Source of the DNA: Gymnopus androsaceus JB14
Lineage: Eukaryota > Basidiomycota > Agaricomycetes > Agaricales > Omphalotaceae
Reading direction: 5' to 3'
Length of the DNA: 64,000 nt
Assembly (NCBI GenBank): GCA_009733575.1
Contig: ML769500.1
Span: forward strand, 1-64,000
The stretch's first letter is position 1; every line of letters starts with the position of its first letter. Positions 62,290-64,000 of the stretch are shown here, piece after piece. Position numbers and translations under genes: made by a program. Under the pieces are notes generated by a model. It was not told the origin of the DNA and did not search any database. It worked only from the letters and a program-made list of their open reading frames with translations.

Positions 62290-64000
62290 CTATCTCTTGC
62301 AAATAATCGAAGACCTTCTGTAACGGTCAGCGGGATTTTTTGAATTCGTCTCCTTCGGGAAGGCCGCCTCTCCATTGAATCGAATTATGCGGTTTGAGAT
62401 TGGTGGAGTAGGACTGAAGCCTGTGTTTATTTCCATATCATCTGAACATTCGCCGCGGTACCCCAGAGAGCTCTGAGAGGGATATAAATTAATATGAGTT
62501 TGAATACATAGTTCTCAGAAAAAGACACTGAACTTACAAGTGGTTGAAACATCGACAACGGCCTTTGCCTTGAAAAGTTTGAGCTGCTACCACTTAGATC
62601 TTCAAGAGTAACAACTTCGTCGAATCGATGAGCCAAGCTTGCTCGAGCGTTGAGTCTTTGCGGATGGAGAGTATTAGAATTGGACGATCGCCTTTAGTAG
62701 AAGACCTACGATGCCAAAAGCGCATTGGCGTATACTTTAATGCTACGGATCAGTAAACTTGAATTATACTAGAAAACACTGTACTTACACTTGGAAAGAC
62801 ATAGGTATATCCCAATGTACACGACTGTAGGTAGTCCAAGTCAGTATAGATCCTGTCCGGCTTGAAAAATTCGCTTACAATTCATGGGCATTGTGAAAAA
62901 CTAGGAAATCTCAACCAAAACTAGTGAGTAAAGAGGGTGATAGGTTCACATAAATTATTGTAAATTACTTACGCAAATCATCATCGATACTGTGGCGACA
63001 CTGTTGGCAATGGAAGAGTCTTCAGCTTAGAACGTATTCTTTCCAAATGGACGGACCTCGTTATTGAACTAGTCTCTGGAGTGTCCGAACTCAGCAGGTG
63101 TAACCGAACCTCAAATGTGTAAGCACTGACCTACAGCCCAAATAATTAATCGATCAAGCAGCTTCGAGACTCTGAAAAGGGTGTCAGTCTATGACTGCTC
63201 GGCGGTACAACCCAGCACCACACCATCCTGACCTGGAGAAAATATGCTCCTTGGTCTTCTTTAAATACCAAGCAAGCGAACAGGCAAGAAGGACGTCGTT
63301 CACTGCCCCAAGAACCACTATACAAGTGAAAATCCACCAGTATTGCAACTCAAAAGCAGTGACAGTCTCGCGTCGGATTTCCGATTGGAACGCAAGCGAA
63401 GCATAGGCGATGCTTCCGAAAAATCGGCCGAATGAGAGAAGACCGCAGAGAGTCGTTAACCATAGGTTTTTTGAGAAGACGTATAGGCGGCGAGTGAACC
63501 AGGCCTGAGAGACGAGGAAGCAACTTTGTAAATAAACCGTCACCTTTAGGATGCTTGGGACCTGACCTGTTCCAGTGGACCAATGAAGCCACTCAAGAGG
63601 ATTGAAACTTCCAAAGAGGCGGGTGGGACGGCAAGCAATTCGGGTTCTCCGTACCATGTAATCGTCATGGTATACAAGGCATGGCATATTGCGATTGTAT
63701 GTCCGAGTTCCAGGAGCCTATCCGAGCTCATGAAGAATTTCCCACCGACTACAACGCTCTATACTCACCAGACTGCAATAACCTACAAAAAGAGCAGTAG
63801 TAAGTGAATGGGCATTCTACGGTTCACAAAATATACATACCATAGCTTTAATCAACCTGTGATCTTTCGGATACCTTTCAAAGTAGAGGTATGTTTGAAT
63901 GCATGTCGCCCCAAAAAGAGTTGCAGCCACCAGCGTTCCAATCTCAAACGCTCCAACGCTAGTGCTGATATTGAAAGCAGGGAGCGGATTTGGGAAGAAC
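62290..64000 (-). CDS. Seven-helix membrane protein, DUF6534-like (paralog 3), start beyond window
   Basis: The window ends inside the first exon, at FFPNPLPAFNISTSVGAFEIGTLVAATLFGATCIQTYLYFERYPKDHRLIKAM; by comparison with the paralogs only about four residues are missing. LLELGHTIAICHALYTMTITWYGEPELLAVPP, ILLSGFIGPLEQ, AWFTRRLYVFSKNLWLTTLCGLLSFGRFFGSIAYASLAF and YWWIFTCIVVLGAVNDVLLACSLAWYLKKTKEHIFSR follow. Several small exons come next, then SLAHRFDEVVTLEDLSGSSSNFSRQRPLSMFQPL and a last exon SSLGYRGECSDDME...DRYRRSSIICKR ending at 62290. It is opposite in orientation to paralogs 1 and 2 and closest to paralog 2. Function unknown. Confidence 0.78.

Overview
This is a nuclear segment from a filamentous basidiomycete, most likely a mushroom-forming Agaricomycete. 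The reasons are many introns of 45-60 bp, a NACHT-ankyrin gene, three seven-helix genes of the DUF6534 type, a DUF4419 gene, F-box genes, a Plavaka-type DNA transposon, and the alternating [14 protein letters not shown] heptads of the RNA polymerase II tail. No species can be named from sequence alone.

Layout. 1-2 kb: partial NACHT-ankyrin gene (-). 3.9-7.7 kb: a decayed HMG-CoA reductase copy running straight into the C-terminal part of a decayed cytochrome P450. 8.4-9.4 kb: a damaged kinase-like gene. 9.6-10.4 kb: tandem tRNA-derived, SINE-like units. 10.7-20.2 kb: a conserved housekeeping block, ESCRT-0 subunit Vps27 (-) and RNA polymerase II largest subunit RPB1 (+), divergent across about 400 bp. 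20.7-22.4 kb: a secretory single-pass membrane protein (+). 22.6-25.3 kb: two tandem F-box paralogs (-).

25.5-42.7 kb is a segmental duplication around a secreted carboxylesterase. The second copy carries an 8,419 bp Plavaka-type transposon (30781-39199) with terminal inverted repeats and an 8-bp target duplication; the matching empty site survives in the first copy. The element holds a transposase (one in-frame stop), a divergent passenger gene and a third coiled-coil gene. That third gene's intron contains an 809 bp non-autonomous element with its own 8-bp duplication, and another insertion is likely near the left end. A short assembly gap (30111-30135) lies in a stretch where pieces of the duplicated unit appear out of order.

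45.3-47.1 kb: an ACMSD-like amidohydrolase/decarboxylase (+) and cytochrome c (-). 47.4-49.0 kb: degenerate tandem repeats. 49.3-64 kb: three DUF6534-like seven-helix genes (two +, one -) interspersed with a DUF4419 gene (+) and a large acidic AT-hook chromatin-type protein (-).

A recurrent oddity is that many conserved genes (RPB1, the membrane protein, the amidohydrolase, a seven-helix gene, DUF4419, the AT-hook gene) are interrupted by single extra bases, about 20 apparent +1 shifts against about 4 of the opposite sign. The simplest reading is uncorrected insertion errors in the assembly, but the pattern is recorded so it can be tested.
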